IMG/VR virus record: IMGVR_UViG_3300025061_000148
Location: 1-37,537 of that record
DNA length: 37,537 nucleotides
Reading direction: 5' to 3' (one strand)
From: a virus
The stretch's first letter is position 1. Every line of letters starts with the position of its first letter. This document shows, piece by piece, positions 10,106-17,122 of the stretch. The notes under the pieces were generated by a model. That model was not told where the DNA came from, ran no database searches, and worked only from the letters and a program-made list of their open reading frames with translations. The translations under genes were made by a program, and so were the position numbers.

Positions 10106-10456
10106 TTACATCTGCTCTATCTGACGCTTAATGTCATCGATACACGCATCATAAAAAGCGTTCTCCTGCTCGCGGGCGGGACGGTCACTTTCATAAGCGT
10201 TTTGCACTAAGCGATGCAGCGTTCGATCATCACCGGCCACCGCTAGCAAGCGGTCAAGCGGCACGCCGCTTTCTCTAGCCGTCACCACTTCTGTAATGAG
10301 CTGGCTACGGGTGCGGCAGTTGTCCACGCCCGAGAAAATCGCCTCCGCCACAACGGCGACGCTCTCGTTAGCGACCGCCTGCGTTATCGAAAAGCCTAAA
10401 AACGGAGCTGCCAGCAGCGCCAGCAACCGCTTATTTGCGTTAATTCTCACCATCAT
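10106..10456 (-). CDS. Small secreted protein (moron candidate)
   Basis: 116 aa with a clear Sec signal peptide: basic MMVRINANKR, hydrophobic LLALLAAPFLGFSI, and a probable cleavage site near TQAVA-NES. The mature part (~88 aa) is helical and acidic with two cysteines (SGVDNCRT and FYDACIDD) that could form a disulfide in the periplasm. It is not a recognised tail gene. It sits alone between the G/GT chaperones and the tape measure, with about 75 bp upstream and its own terminator downstream, the layout of a moron expressed from a prophage. Superinfection exclusion or host envelope modification is possible but unproven. Two consecutive ATG codons make the exact start uncertain by one residue. 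Confidence 0.7.
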   Translation of the reverse strand: MMVRINANKRLLALLAAPFLGFSITQAVANESVAVVAEAIFSGVDNCRTRSQLITEVVTARESGVPLDRLLAVAGDDRTLHRLVQNAYESDRPAREQENAFYDACIDDIKRQIEQM

Positions 10457-10532
10457 TTAGCCCGCCGTTCGTTAGCGTATTCATTAAAAACCGCCCACGA
10501 ACTTATAACACTCATTATTCATTGGCTAGGCG

Positions 10533-10871
10533 CTACCGCCGCATCACCTCCAACGCCCCCGCCTCAATATGCTGGATTTTGCGCAGCGTGCCGCGCATAT
10601 CGTCTACCTCTAGCATACGCATCGTGCTTTCTAGCTGGGTGCGCTCGATGCCCATGGGCATGGGGTTGCCCATGGGCGGGGTCAGGTAGCGCCACTGGCT
10701 GGCACAATCACGGAACACGTCAAACGCGGTGGCGTTCTCTGGCCATATCACGATGCGTTCAGGCGTTTTATAACGCTCGGGGATGGTGATTCCCCAAGCG
10801 TCTAGGTCGCTTTTCAACTCATTTCTCGTACCACCTTGAGCGCCCGCCCAAGCGCGCCCAAGGTCGTTTAG
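10533..10871 (-). CDS. Tail assembly chaperone GT extension (-1 frame)
   Basis: This frame has no convincing independent start: the open frame could begin only at a TTG (10916) inside the upstream gene. It is best read as the T part of a lambda-style G-GT fusion. Ribosomes shifting -1 at the A AAA AAC heptamer (10877-10871, minus strand) continue as LNDLGRAWAG... for 112 residues to the stop at 10533, giving a 226-aa fusion. The sequence (WGITIPERYKTPERIVIWPENATAFDVF) resembles the DUF1799 family found after tail chaperones. The fusion should load tail tube subunits onto the tape measure. Confidence 0.82.
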   Translation of the reverse strand, partial: LNDLGRAWAGAQGGTRNELKSDLDAWGITIPERYKTPERIVIWPENATAFDVFRDCASQWRYLTPPMGNPMPMGIERTQLESTMRMLEVDDMRGTLRKIQHIEAGALEVMRR

Positions 10872-10877
10872 TTTTTT
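10868..10877 (-). other. Programmed -1 ribosomal frameshift site
   Basis: On the minus strand the end of the first chaperone frame reads GCA AAA AAC TAA. The heptamer A AAA AAC is a canonical -1 slippery sequence, in the correct phase and touching the stop codon. Slipping back one base makes the next codon CTA, which enters the overlapping downstream frame exactly. Such a shift is known for lambda G-GT and many tailed phages. I did not identify a stimulatory pseudoknot. Confidence 0.85.
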
Positions 10878-11212
10878 GCGGTCAGCTCCGGCATGCCCTG
10901 CTGAACTTGGTTCCAAGCGCGTACGCAGCCCATCAACACGTAGGGGTCTTTCAGCAACTTATCTTTCATCTCGTCGGTGACTTCCATCGGGTTGCCGTTT
11001 TTATCGGCAAAGCCGTCAAGGCTGACTACATCCTCTTTCACGTGGTCGAAGCCTTTAGCCTCGCCGCTCTGCTGTTTTTGGTGCAGGGCGTCTTGCTCGT
11101 CCAGATCCCGCACGCGGATCTCGGCGGTAAACTCTTCTTCTTCGCGACCTGGGCGCTTAATGGAAACGGTTTTGAATACGGTGGCAAGGCCAATCACAAA
11201 TGCTGCAGCCAT
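10868..11212 (-). CDS. Tail assembly chaperone, G-like
   Basis: A 114-aa protein (MAAAFVIGLATVFKTVSIKRPGREEEEF...) between the tail tube and tape measure genes, the position of lambda G. It is charged and soluble, with IRVRDLDEQDALHQKQQ followed by DKLLKDPYVLMGCVRAWNQV. The start at 11212 has AGGAG 8 nt upstream. Its reading frame ends at TAA right after a slippery heptamer, so a minority of ribosomes should make the longer GT form. It acts in the cytoplasm during tail assembly and is not expected in the virion. Confidence 0.83.
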   Translation of the reverse strand: MAAAFVIGLATVFKTVSIKRPGREEEEFTAEIRVRDLDEQDALHQKQQSGEAKGFDHVKEDVVSLDGFADKNGNPMEVTDEMKDKLLKDPYVLMGCVRAWNQVQQGMPELTAKN

Positions 11213-11251
11213 GGGTAATACTCCTGAGTTTCATTTTTGGGGAACGCTAGA

Positions 11252-11296
11252 AACGACGACGCCCGCTTATGCGGGCGTGGCGTCGTTATTTTTTAA
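11252..11296. terminator. Long stem-loop between tail tube and G genes
   Basis: AACGACG-ACGCCCGC pairs with GCGGGCGT-(GG)-CGTCGTT around a TTAT loop: 15 base pairs with a 2-nt bulge. The strong T-run (11289-11294) lies on the plus-strand side, whereas the genes run on the minus strand, where only a weak U-rich stretch follows. It may attenuate transcription between abundant tail tube and scarce chaperone, protect mRNA ends, or terminate antisense transcription. Confidence 0.5.
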
Positions 11297-11320
11297 CGTG
11301 AACTTGTCACGGTTTAACTA

Positions 11321-12280
11321 TTACGCGGCGAACAGCACCAACTCGTCGTCACCCTCTACAGGCAGCCAACGCAGGTCGCTTTGCACATGGGTAATGCCGT
11401 CGCTGTCCTGCGTGGTCATGCTGGCCATCTGCACTTTTGGCCCGCGCGCGCCGACGATGTTGCCGGGCACGGTGCCATGGGAAAACGCCACCGCGCCGGT
11501 GGTAACCACTTGGTGTGATTCGATCTTTTGAAACACATCAAAATCAGCGATGCGCGGCGCTTGGAATGCCGCTTGCCCGGTGGGCGCGCTGTCGGTGATA
11601 TGCACACCTTCGTAGTTAACCAAGTTTCGGTAGGTCACTGTGTTAGCCAGGTCAAAGCTAAAGCTCTGGCCAATGGCCTCATGTCCCAGCAGCGTGAACT
11701 CGGTGGTGTTCTGGAAATTCACCGGGATCTCATCCGCTTGGTTTTCGACGCTCAGCGTAATTTCCGCAACTGTCGTGGGTCGCTGATACAAGCCGGTGAA
11801 CGTAAACGCTAGCGTTGGCAACGCACCGGTGGCAGCACTGCCGGTAATCGTGCCGCGCACACCAGTAACACACTGCTGCTGGCCGTCATGCAGGTAGTAG
11901 ATCGTGAGCGAATCGCCCTCGTTGCTAGTGCGGGCATAGGTCACTTCGCCCGCATCAAGGTCTTCCACTTCTTGCATCTGACACGCGCGCGCTAACAGCC
12001 CCCACGCAGGCGGCACAACCGACGTACCAATGACCGGGGCTGTGCCGCTACCGCTCCACGGCACGGTAACTTGTACTTGTGTATTGGGGCCGGTATTGAT
12101 TTGCGCATAACCGCCAAATTCTGGGCGAATGCGCGCTCGCTCAACGGTATTGCCTTGATAGGGCGTAATGCTTAGCTCGGTGGCAAGCATCAACGTGCCA
12201 GTTTCAATCGCCGGGGCTACGCCGTATTCCGTTTCCAGGCATACCACAATGGCTTTTTTTCGCTCAAGTAGCGGCGTCAT
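11321..12280 (-). CDS. Major tail tube protein
   Basis: 319 aa, beginning MTPLLERKKAIVVCLETEYG, with the typical 'ETEYGVAP...' opening of siphophage tail tube proteins, then repeated beta-strand patterns (TEFTLLGHEAIGQSFSFDLANTV, VQMASMTTQDSDGITHVQSDLRWLP). It stacks as rings around the tape measure to form the DNA channel. It lies just upstream of the G/GT chaperones, as V does in lambda. The start at 12280 overlaps the preceding small gene by 17 nt. The long hairpin after it would allow it to be made at higher level than the chaperones. Confidence 0.87.
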   Translation of the reverse strand: MTPLLERKKAIVVCLETEYGVAPAIETGTLMLATELSITPYQGNTVERARIRPEFGGYAQINTGPNTQVQVTVPWSGSGTAPVIGTSVVPPAWGLLARACQMQEVEDLDAGEVTYARTSNEGDSLTIYYLHDGQQQCVTGVRGTITGSAATGALPTLAFTFTGLYQRPTTVAEITLSVENQADEIPVNFQNTTEFTLLGHEAIGQSFSFDLANTVTYRNLVNYEGVHITDSAPTGQAAFQAPRIADFDVFQKIESHQVVTTGAVAFSHGTVPGNIVGARGPKVQMASMTTQDSDGITHVQSDLRWLPVEGDDELVLFAA

Positions 12281-12494
12281 CGTCTTTACCTTTTACTTTG
12301 GTGACTGTTTTCGCGCTGCTGGGGGCTGCGGCAGGCGCGGCGGCGGGGGCGGTGGCGATGGCTTTTTCTTTTCCGCTTTCCACCTTGCTTGGGTGTTCTG
12401 CGTGCGCGCCGTAGCGTTGCTGTTTTGCCGGTTTGCTGATTTGCGTCAGCTCACCGTTTTGGCGGCGAAATGAGCCGCCTTGCTTGGTGGGCAT
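12264..12494 (-). CDS. Small basic, Ala/Pro-rich tail-region protein
   Basis: 76 aa from the ATG at 12494, chosen because GGAGG lies just upstream; an earlier in-frame start at 12524 has no such site and lies inside the terminator hairpin. The sequence starts MPTKQGGSFRRQNGELTQIS and continues into a low-complexity Ala/Pro/Lys tail (ATAPAAAPAAAPSS), so it is largely disordered. The pattern is common for short proteins encoded before tail tube genes. The function is unknown. Its last 17 nt overlap the tail tube start, so the two are probably translationally coupled. Confidence 0.6.
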   Translation of the reverse strand: MPTKQGGSFRRQNGELTQISKPAKQQRYGAHAEHPSKVESGKEKAIATAPAAAPAAAPSSAKTVTKVKGKDDDAAT

Positions 12495-12510
12495 GGTTTC
12501 CTCCGGGCAT

Positions 12511-12534
12511 AAAAAAACCCGCACACGGCGGGGG
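12511..12534 (-). terminator. Intrinsic terminator upstream of the tail tube block
   Basis: CCCGC (12518-12522) pairs with GCGGG (12528-12532) around a 5-nt loop, followed on the minus strand by seven U (12517-12511). It lies between the tail terminator gene and the small Ala/Pro-rich gene. Like the one at 10063-10090 it divides the late operon, so full expression needs Q-type antitermination or partial read-through. Confidence 0.72.
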
Positions 12535-12554
12535 CTTTGGGTTAAGGGGGCGGG

Positions 12555-12971
12555 CTAGATGGTGATGGTGCGGGGCCCGCGGAGGTGGGTGTCCACCGTC
12601 CAAAACTCACACCACCAGATAAGGTCACCGCGAATGTCAGTAGTCTTCCCACCCCGGTAAGCCATTGCATTGTGGTATTGGCTAAATACATGGCCCATCA
12701 ATGCACTACGCAGGGCTTGTCGCTGGGCCTTAAAATCAGATCGCTTGCACACCAGCCAGACCCCATAAGTCAAAGTAACGAGCTGGACAGATCGAAGCGT
12801 TTCGGGCGGGCCGTCTACTGCATCCTCTGCTAAGTACGCCAAAGCTGCTGGCGTCTGGGTATCGAAGCTGTCGATCGGCTCTGCAAACCATGCTTCATCC
12901 ACGTTCACCAAGCCGGGGCATTGGTCACGCACTCTCTCCAGCAGCTGGTCGATAATGTCAGGATCGTTCAT
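12555..12971 (-). CDS. Tail terminator/completion protein
   Basis: 138 aa. It begins MNDPDIIDQLLERVRDQCPGL and contains VQLVTLTYGVWLVCKR, a combination typical of phage Gp37/U-type tail terminator proteins, which cap the finished tail and join it to the head. The position matches lambda U, just before the tail tube gene. Its start overlaps the stop of the Z-like gene by 4 nt (ATGA). The C-terminus (WWCEFWTVDTHLRGPRTITI) is beta-rich. An intrinsic terminator follows after about 20 bp. Confidence 0.72.
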   Translation of the reverse strand: MNDPDIIDQLLERVRDQCPGLVNVDEAWFAEPIDSFDTQTPAALAYLAEDAVDGPPETLRSVQLVTLTYGVWLVCKRSDFKAQRQALRSALMGHVFSQYHNAMAYRGGKTTDIRGDLIWWCEFWTVDTHLRGPRTITI

Positions 12972-13570
12972 AAGCGCCCCGCTTTGCGGTTAAGAATATA
13001 TTCAAGCCGGTTGCTAAACTGCTCTGGAAGGTCTCGCCTTACTAAGTCTTGAGCCGCTTCAATGACGGATGGGTTTGCGACCATCTCAGGTATCGAAGGC
13101 CCAAAGCGCATAATCGGCTGGCTAGCGTTATCGCCGCGATCCTTCCGGCGTAAGATATGCCCCTTGGCATGCCAGCCACCCTGTACCAGTTGCCGGGGCT
13201 TATCCTTTCTCACACGAACCGTCACGCCACGGCGGCGCATCTTGGAGCCTTTGCGGGGCCCCGATCGAACGGTTCGGTTTGGGTTAACTGGCACCCACCG
13301 CTGGCGTGGACTGAATTGCACCAGTGGCAGACGCCGACCTGTGTACAGCAGCGCCCGTTGGGGGTCGCGGCGGTGCCGATGAATCTTTAAGCGCTTTTTG
13401 ATATCCGCCGCTTTAACCGTGTAATGGCTACGGGTATTACGGCTGATCAAAGTGGCGGCTTTGCCGGTGCTACCATCAAGTGCCCAGGCTAAGGCCTGCT
13501 CTACATCGGCATCTTCATACTGTTTTTTCAGCTGCTGCAGGTCGCGCAGGTCGAATTTGTAATTCGGCAT
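12968..13570 (-). CDS. Minor tail protein, Z-like
   Basis: 200 aa and strongly basic, beginning MPNYKFDLRDLQQLKKQYEDADVEQALAWALDGSTGKAATLISR. The segment HYTVKAADIKKRLKIHR matches the pattern of prophage minor tail protein Z (GPZ) families, where a 'VKAADI+K' helix is conserved. Z is needed to connect the tail to the head in lambda. It is followed directly (4-nt overlap) by the tail terminator gene, again the lambda order Z-U-V. Arg/Lys-rich patches in the middle (RSGPRKGSKMRRRG) could contact nucleic acid or capsid. Confidence 0.77.
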   Translation of the reverse strand: MPNYKFDLRDLQQLKKQYEDADVEQALAWALDGSTGKAATLISRNTRSHYTVKAADIKKRLKIHRHRRDPQRALLYTGRRLPLVQFSPRQRWVPVNPNRTVRSGPRKGSKMRRRGVTVRVRKDKPRQLVQGGWHAKGHILRRKDRGDNASQPIMRFGPSIPEMVANPSVIEAAQDLVRRDLPEQFSNRLEYILNRKAGRL

Positions 13571-13591
13571 GCCACCTCCTTTGCAGTAGCG

Positions 13592-13891
13592 CTACGACAC
13601 CCACAACCGCCGTTCAAACCCGTCATCCTCCAGGATCTGCTGAACGGTCCAGGTTCGCCCCGGCACGGCAATCGTATCGCCCTGCCTCGACGTGGCCACG
13701 TCCGCGACTAGCACTGAAATGGTGGTAACGTGCATCGCGACTTGATCCTGGTCGTAGACCTCATAACCACGATCTAGTACCACGTAGAGCTCAGGGGATG
13801 AAGATTCGCTGCCTTGGTAGGCAGCGAGCTTTCCCGCGTCGCGGTACATTTCGATAAGGCCCGCTAGGATCTCATCATCAAAGGCGCTCAT
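13592..13891 (-). CDS. Head-tail joining protein, FII-like
   Basis: 99 aa. The position (after the FI-type gene, before Z), small size and C-terminal pattern (GDTIAVPGRTWTVQQILEDDGFERRLWVS) fit the FII family of head-tail connectors, which attach at the portal exit after packaging. The start ATG overlaps the previous stop by 1 nt (TAATG), so it is coupled to the repeat-containing gene upstream. No strong independent ribosome site is visible. A related 'ATP-binding sugar transporter-like' Pfam label is often used for this fold. Confidence 0.73.
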   Translation of the reverse strand: MSAFDDEILAGLIEMYRDAGKLAAYQGSESSSPELYVVLDRGYEVYDQDQVAMHVTTISVLVADVATSRQGDTIAVPGRTWTVQQILEDDGFERRLWVS

Positions 13892-14307
13892 TACTCGCCA
13901 CCTGAACCGCCACCAGAGTCGCCTCCGGTACCGGTGCTCTGTCCGTCACCTCTATTGCCACCTGAACCGCCACCAGAGTCGCCTCCGGTACCGGTGCTCT
14001 GTCCGTCACCTCTATTGCCACCTGAACCGCCACCAGAGTCGCCTCCGGTACCGGTGCTCTGTCCGTCACCTCTATTGCCATCGCCACCGGCACCACCTGG
14101 TGGTGTTTCAGGCGGGGGCGGTGACCGCTTGGCTTTACTGGTGCCCTTGCCCTTTGCCGGGGCACCCAGCTCAGCAATCACGCCCGCATCCACTAGGCGT
14201 TGCTCTTCGGCGGCATCCTTGGGCTTGTAGGGCTGACCAAGCTTGGCGAGAACTTCTTTACCCTTTTCGATCTGCCCACGCACCACCACATATTGTTTAG
14301 CTGCCAT
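13891..14307 (-). CDS. FI-position head protein with Gly/Asp tandem repeats
   Basis: 138 aa. Residues 1-60 form a compact basic domain (MAAKQYVVVRGQIEKGKEVL ... RLVDAGVIAEL) of the sort seen in phage proteins between the capsid and connector genes. It is followed by a Lys/Pro linker and then three identical copies of GNRGDGQSTGTGGDSGGGSG, ending GGE. The repeat tail is probably unstructured and acidic. Position matches lambda FI, a packaging accessory factor with a disordered acidic region, though no residue-level homology is claimed. The repeat is encoded by three perfect 60-bp units, which suggests recent expansion. Confidence 0.65.
   Translation of the reverse strand: MAAKQYVVVRGQIEKGKEVLAKLGQPYKPKDAAEEQRLVDAGVIAELGAPAKGKGTSKAKRSPPPPETPPGGAGGDGNRGDGQSTGTGGDSGGGSGGNRGDGQSTGTGGDSGGGSGGNRGDGQSTGTGGDSGGGSGGE
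13901..14080 (-). repeat. Three perfect 60-bp tandem repeats
   Basis: The units 13901-13960, 13961-14020 and 14021-14080 are identical at every base, including silent third positions. The period is 60 bp, so frame is kept and each unit adds 20 residues. Perfect identity implies recent duplication or ongoing slippage/recombination, and copy number may vary between lysates or strains. There are no spacers, so this is not a CRISPR array. Confidence 0.97.
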
Positions 14308-14351
14308 GATAACCTCCGCTGCTTATTTAAAAACGAATGTCTAGAAACCAA

Positions 14352-14375
14352 TCACCCCGCCATTTGGCGGGGTGA
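14352..14375 (-). terminator. Stem-loop after the major capsid gene
   Basis: A perfect 10-bp stem (TCACCCCGCC with GGCGGGGTGA) closes a 4-nt loop 2 bp after the capsid stop codon. On the minus strand it is followed by a short, weakly U-rich stretch, so it could be a leaky terminator or an mRNA 3' stabiliser. Either would help keep capsid protein in excess over the genes that follow. Confidence 0.6.
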
Positions 14376-14376
14376 G

Positions 14377-15417
14377 TTAGACGACCTTGGCGAAGACGAA
14401 GGCGTCAGGTTCATGGAATCCGGGGATCGGTGCGGACTGCATTGATAGCCAGCGCACACCCGCATCCTCATCGGGCCAGCTTTTGGGGTAGCGATCGACA
14501 TCGAACAGACCACCTTCAATCGCTTTTACATCCTTGATCGCGCCATACAGCATGGAGTTACGACTGGTGGTTGGGCCCACAATCAAGCCGCCGGCAGGAA
14601 TCATCGGCTCATCTTCTAAGCCGCTGTCATCCTCTTCACCGTCCGGGGTGAACCACTCTTCATACTGGTAAAGATCTAAACCAGGATCATTGAGATAACC
14701 CAAGTAAGTGACGCCGTCCGGCAACTGTTCAGGCTTGATCATTCCCATATCAACGCGGCGAGTATTGAGCTTTTTCAACACTTCTTCGCTGTCCATGAAG
14801 GCATCCGCCGCTTCTGCGCTCATCACACACGCATTGGCGGTACGGCCACTCTTCTTCGAGACTCGGCGCTTGTATTTACGTAAATCAGCAATGGGATCGG
14901 CACCGGCGGCAGTCCAAAGCGTGGCTTCAGTCACCATGTTGTCAGCGTCCATTTGGTAATCAATGAGGTCATTAACCCCTTCACCAATGATGGGTACCTG
15001 GCCAGTCGTTAGCGCTCGCGCAATCATCCACTCTTCGCGGCGGCTGATACGGTCATCCAGATCCTGCATATCACGGCCAAGCTGATCACCTGCACGATCC
15101 AGCGGGGTACGTGCAGAGTAGATATGCTCACCTGCCTGACGAACTAGTAACTCACCTGCAGTGGTCTCTAGCTTGGGCTTTACGTAAGCAGGTTTGTAGC
15201 TGCGCATTACAAAGCCTTGGCGATCGACCACGGTACCGGGGCGGTTGGGGCGAACGAACGGCGCCATACGGCGGTTGCCTTTCATGATATCGATGTCGAT
15301 ATGCTCGGTGGTCGCCATGATGGGCGCAGCACCAAAGAAAGTCGTTGTCAGGAAACGACGCGGACGCGGCATACGCTCCACAGCCGCAAGCATGGTGCGT
15401 AGGTCAAATAGGTCCAT
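14377..15417 (-). CDS. Major capsid protein, lambda gpE family
   Basis: 346 aa, the shell subunit with the HK97 fold. Family hallmarks of gpE are present: MDLFDLRTMLAAVERMPRPRRFL at the start, TTFFGAAPIMATTEHIDIDI, a Pro-rich FVRPNRPGTVVDRQGF, then RARTP-like SARTPLDRAGDQLGRD and DRISRREEWMIARALTTG. The ATG at 15417 was chosen over an upstream TTG because GGAG stands 7 nt before it. It follows the decoration gene, as D-E in lambda. An acidic loop (WFTPDGEEDDSGLEDE) around residue 260 may be surface-exposed. Confidence 0.95.
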   Translation of the reverse strand: MDLFDLRTMLAAVERMPRPRRFLTTTFFGAAPIMATTEHIDIDIMKGNRRMAPFVRPNRPGTVVDRQGFVMRSYKPAYVKPKLETTAGELLVRQAGEHIYSARTPLDRAGDQLGRDMQDLDDRISRREEWMIARALTTGQVPIIGEGVNDLIDYQMDADNMVTEATLWTAAGADPIADLRKYKRRVSKKSGRTANACVMSAEAADAFMDSEEVLKKLNTRRVDMGMIKPEQLPDGVTYLGYLNDPGLDLYQYEEWFTPDGEEDDSGLEDEPMIPAGGLIVGPTTSRNSMLYGAIKDVKAIEGGLFDVDRYPKSWPDEDAGVRWLSMQSAPIPGFHEPDAFVFAKVV

Positions 15418-15471
15418 GGGGTTCTCCAAAAGGAAAGGAAAGGGTTCGCTAAGCGCTCGCTATCAGCCTGC

Positions 15472-15822
15472 TTAGTGGACGAACAGCGACCAGGGGCGCA
15501 GCGCTTTACGCACTGACGCGATGGTGTGACCTTCGCCAAGTGTTAGTGCGGCTGAGCGTAGGTCGCCGGTTAGCATCACTTCCGCTTCAACAGGGCCATC
15601 AGTGGCGTCAACGTCTTCCCAAAGCACCACGCTTGGGGACTCGCTGCCATCCGTCGCAGCGGATGCACTTAGTTTGTACTCTTCTGCAGCGGTAACTTCG
15701 CCAAGCACGCTGCCTTCTGCGAGCACTTCACCGGCGGCAATCATCACCATGGCAAAGCGAACCGGGAAATCACCACCGCGCAACTGGCTTTGACGGTGGG
15801 ATGTTTGAGTCATGCCGGGCAT
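15472..15822 (-). CDS. Head decoration protein, gpD-like
   Basis: 116 aa, the size of lambda D (110 aa). It starts MPGMTQTSHRQSQLRGGDFP and ends EGHTIASVRKALRPWSLFVH; both the 'GD.P' opening and the C-terminal ALR...LFV pattern are typical of HDPD decoration proteins. Trimers bind the outside of the expanded capsid and stabilise it against packed DNA. AGGAG lies 6 nt before the ATG at 15822. It sits between the protease/scaffold gene and the capsid gene, in lambda order. Confidence 0.92.
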   Translation of the reverse strand: MPGMTQTSHRQSQLRGGDFPVRFAMVMIAAGEVLAEGSVLGEVTAAEEYKLSASAATDGSESPSVVLWEDVDATDGPVEAEVMLTGDLRSAALTLGEGHTIASVRKALRPWSLFVH

Positions 15823-15858
15823 GGGCTTGCTCCTATCAGTAACTGGTTATGCGCGGGC

Positions 15859-16251
15859 TTACTTAGCCCAGCGCTTGGAAATGGCGTCCACCGCCTGGGC
15901 GCGCTCAGTTTCGGCAGCATCGCCATCCTTAGGCGGCGTGGTGGTACCGGCTTCAGTGCTGTCGCCCTTAATGCTTTGCAGGCTAATGCCGCGATCCGCA
16001 GCCGCTTTGAATAGCGCCAGGCCGGTGGCTTCTACGCTGTCGCCATTGGCCAGGGCCGCCGCGACTTCTTTTTCAAAGCCAGGCATTGCCAAGGCCTGAA
16101 TGCCGATGCAACGCTGGCGTTCAGCCTCAGCCGCTTCAGTACGCAGCTTGTCGGTATCGACGGTTTCAGCAGCGGCGATTTGAATTGTCTTCGGATCGGT
16201 ACCGGCCTCGATCGCTGCCTGCAGCTCTGCCGTGGTTTTCACGGTGGTCAT
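15859..16251 (-). CDS. Nested in-frame scaffolding protein, Nu3-like
   Basis: The last 130 codons of the protease gene have their own start: ATG at 16251 (MTTVKTTAELQAAIEAGTD) with AGGAG 7 nt upstream, the best ribosome site inside this gene. The resulting protein is Ala/Glu-rich and helical, as expected for a scaffold that fills the prohead and is then degraded. It is directly comparable to lambda Nu3 within gene C. That the internal start is used is inferred from the site's strength and the family precedent. Confidence 0.78.
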   Translation of the reverse strand: MTTVKTTAELQAAIEAGTDPKTIQIAAAETVDTDKLRTEAAEAERQRCIGIQALAMPGFEKEVAAALANGDSVEATGLALFKAAADRGISLQSIKGDSTEAGTTTPPKDGDAAETERAQAVDAISKRWAK

Positions 16252-17082
16252 AGTGATGCTCCTGGGTTGGTTACTGGCAGATGAACCGGCCAGTTCGGCA
16301 ATTAGGGATTCAAGCGAACCAAGGCGATCCGCCATACCCGCTTCGATCGCCAGCGCGCCAGTAGCTATACCGCCCTGACGGAAACGGTCGTTGACCTCTT
16401 CACGCGGGATATCGCGGTTGCGGGCCACTTTGTCGAGAAACACGTTGGCCAGCTCATCTGTGCGCGTTTGCAGCTGCGCCCGGCCCGCTTCTGTTTCCAG
16501 GTCAGGTCGCTTGTTGGGCGCATTGCTGGAAACGATTTCGTAGCTCTTCTCACCGGGCTTGTCTTCGCGCTTACGCAGGCTCAGCACCACGCCCACGCTG
16601 CCCAGCTGTGCGGTGTCGTCCACCACCACTTCTTCAGCAGCGCTGGCAATCCAGTACCCGGCACTAGCCGCCATACCGCTGACATAAGCAACCACACGCT
16701 TGCGGCCGCGCATGTTGTAGATCAGATCGCCCAGTTCATTGATACCGGTAGCTTCACCACCTGGTGTATCAAACACCGGAATGATCGCTTTAATAGCCGG
16801 GTCGTCGAACGCGGTCTGAAAGTCAGTCGCCAACACTTGGGTACTGGTGGCTCCGCTGATCTCAGTGAACAAATTGGCGTAGCGGAAGATGGGACCAGTT
16901 ACCGGAATAACGGCCACGCCGTCGCGCACGGTAACGTTACGCGTGTTATCAAGTGAACGGCCCAAGCGTGCTTCCAGGGCTTCCACATCACCCTGCCGAT
17001 CCGCCACGGACATGACAGTATCAAGCGCTTCGCTGGTGATCAGCCACGGGCGACCCGCCGCTAGTTCCAGTGCGGTTCTCAT
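15859..17082 (-). CDS. Prohead protease, S49 (SppA/ClpP-fold), gpC-like
   Basis: 407 aa. Residues ~45-265 form an S49 peptidase: VAVIPVTGPIFRYANLF, then DTPGGEATGINELGDLIYNM, then the nucleophile segment VSGMAASAGYWIASAAEE (serine in AASAGYW), then QLGSVGVVLSLRKRED. The C-terminal ~130 residues are a scaffold domain made also from an internal start. The protease matures the prohead by removing scaffold and trimming capsid components. The start at 17082 is preferred to the ATG two codons earlier because GGAG lies 7 nt from it but only 1 nt from the other. Confidence 0.92.
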   Translation of the reverse strand: MRTALELAAGRPWLITSEALDTVMSVADRQGDVEALEARLGRSLDNTRNVTVRDGVAVIPVTGPIFRYANLFTEISGATSTQVLATDFQTAFDDPAIKAIIPVFDTPGGEATGINELGDLIYNMRGRKRVVAYVSGMAASAGYWIASAAEEVVVDDTAQLGSVGVVLSLRKREDKPGEKSYEIVSSNAPNKRPDLETEAGRAQLQTRTDELANVFLDKVARNRDIPREEVNDRFRQGGIATGALAIEAGMADRLGSLESLIAELAGSSASNQPRSITMTTVKTTAELQAAIEAGTDPKTIQIAAAETVDTDKLRTEAAEAERQRCIGIQALAMPGFEKEVAAALANGDSVEATGLALFKAAADRGISLQSIKGDSTEAGTTTPPKDGDAAETERAQAVDAISKRWAK

Positions 17083-17122
17083 AGTCATACTCCAAAAGGA
17101 AAGCCCTGCTCAGTGGCAGGGC

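Noticed and set aside
10871-10916. Independent TTG start for the GT part
   Set aside because: There is no ribosome site, the start lies inside the G gene, and a textbook slippery heptamer explains how this frame is reached.
13901-14080. CRISPR-like repeats
   Set aside because: The units are contiguous with no spacers and keep an open reading frame, so it is a coding tandem repeat.
13901-14080. RGD motifs as integrin-binding adhesion signals
   Set aside because: The repeats are in an internal head-assembly-position protein of a bacterial virus; the tripeptide is a by-product of the Gly/Asp-rich unit.
13878-14177. A second repeat-containing frame (TDRAPVPEATLVAVQVAIEV units) on the minus strand
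   Set aside because: It is a frame shadow of the 60-bp tandem repeats; the other frame has the proper start, coupling and FI position.
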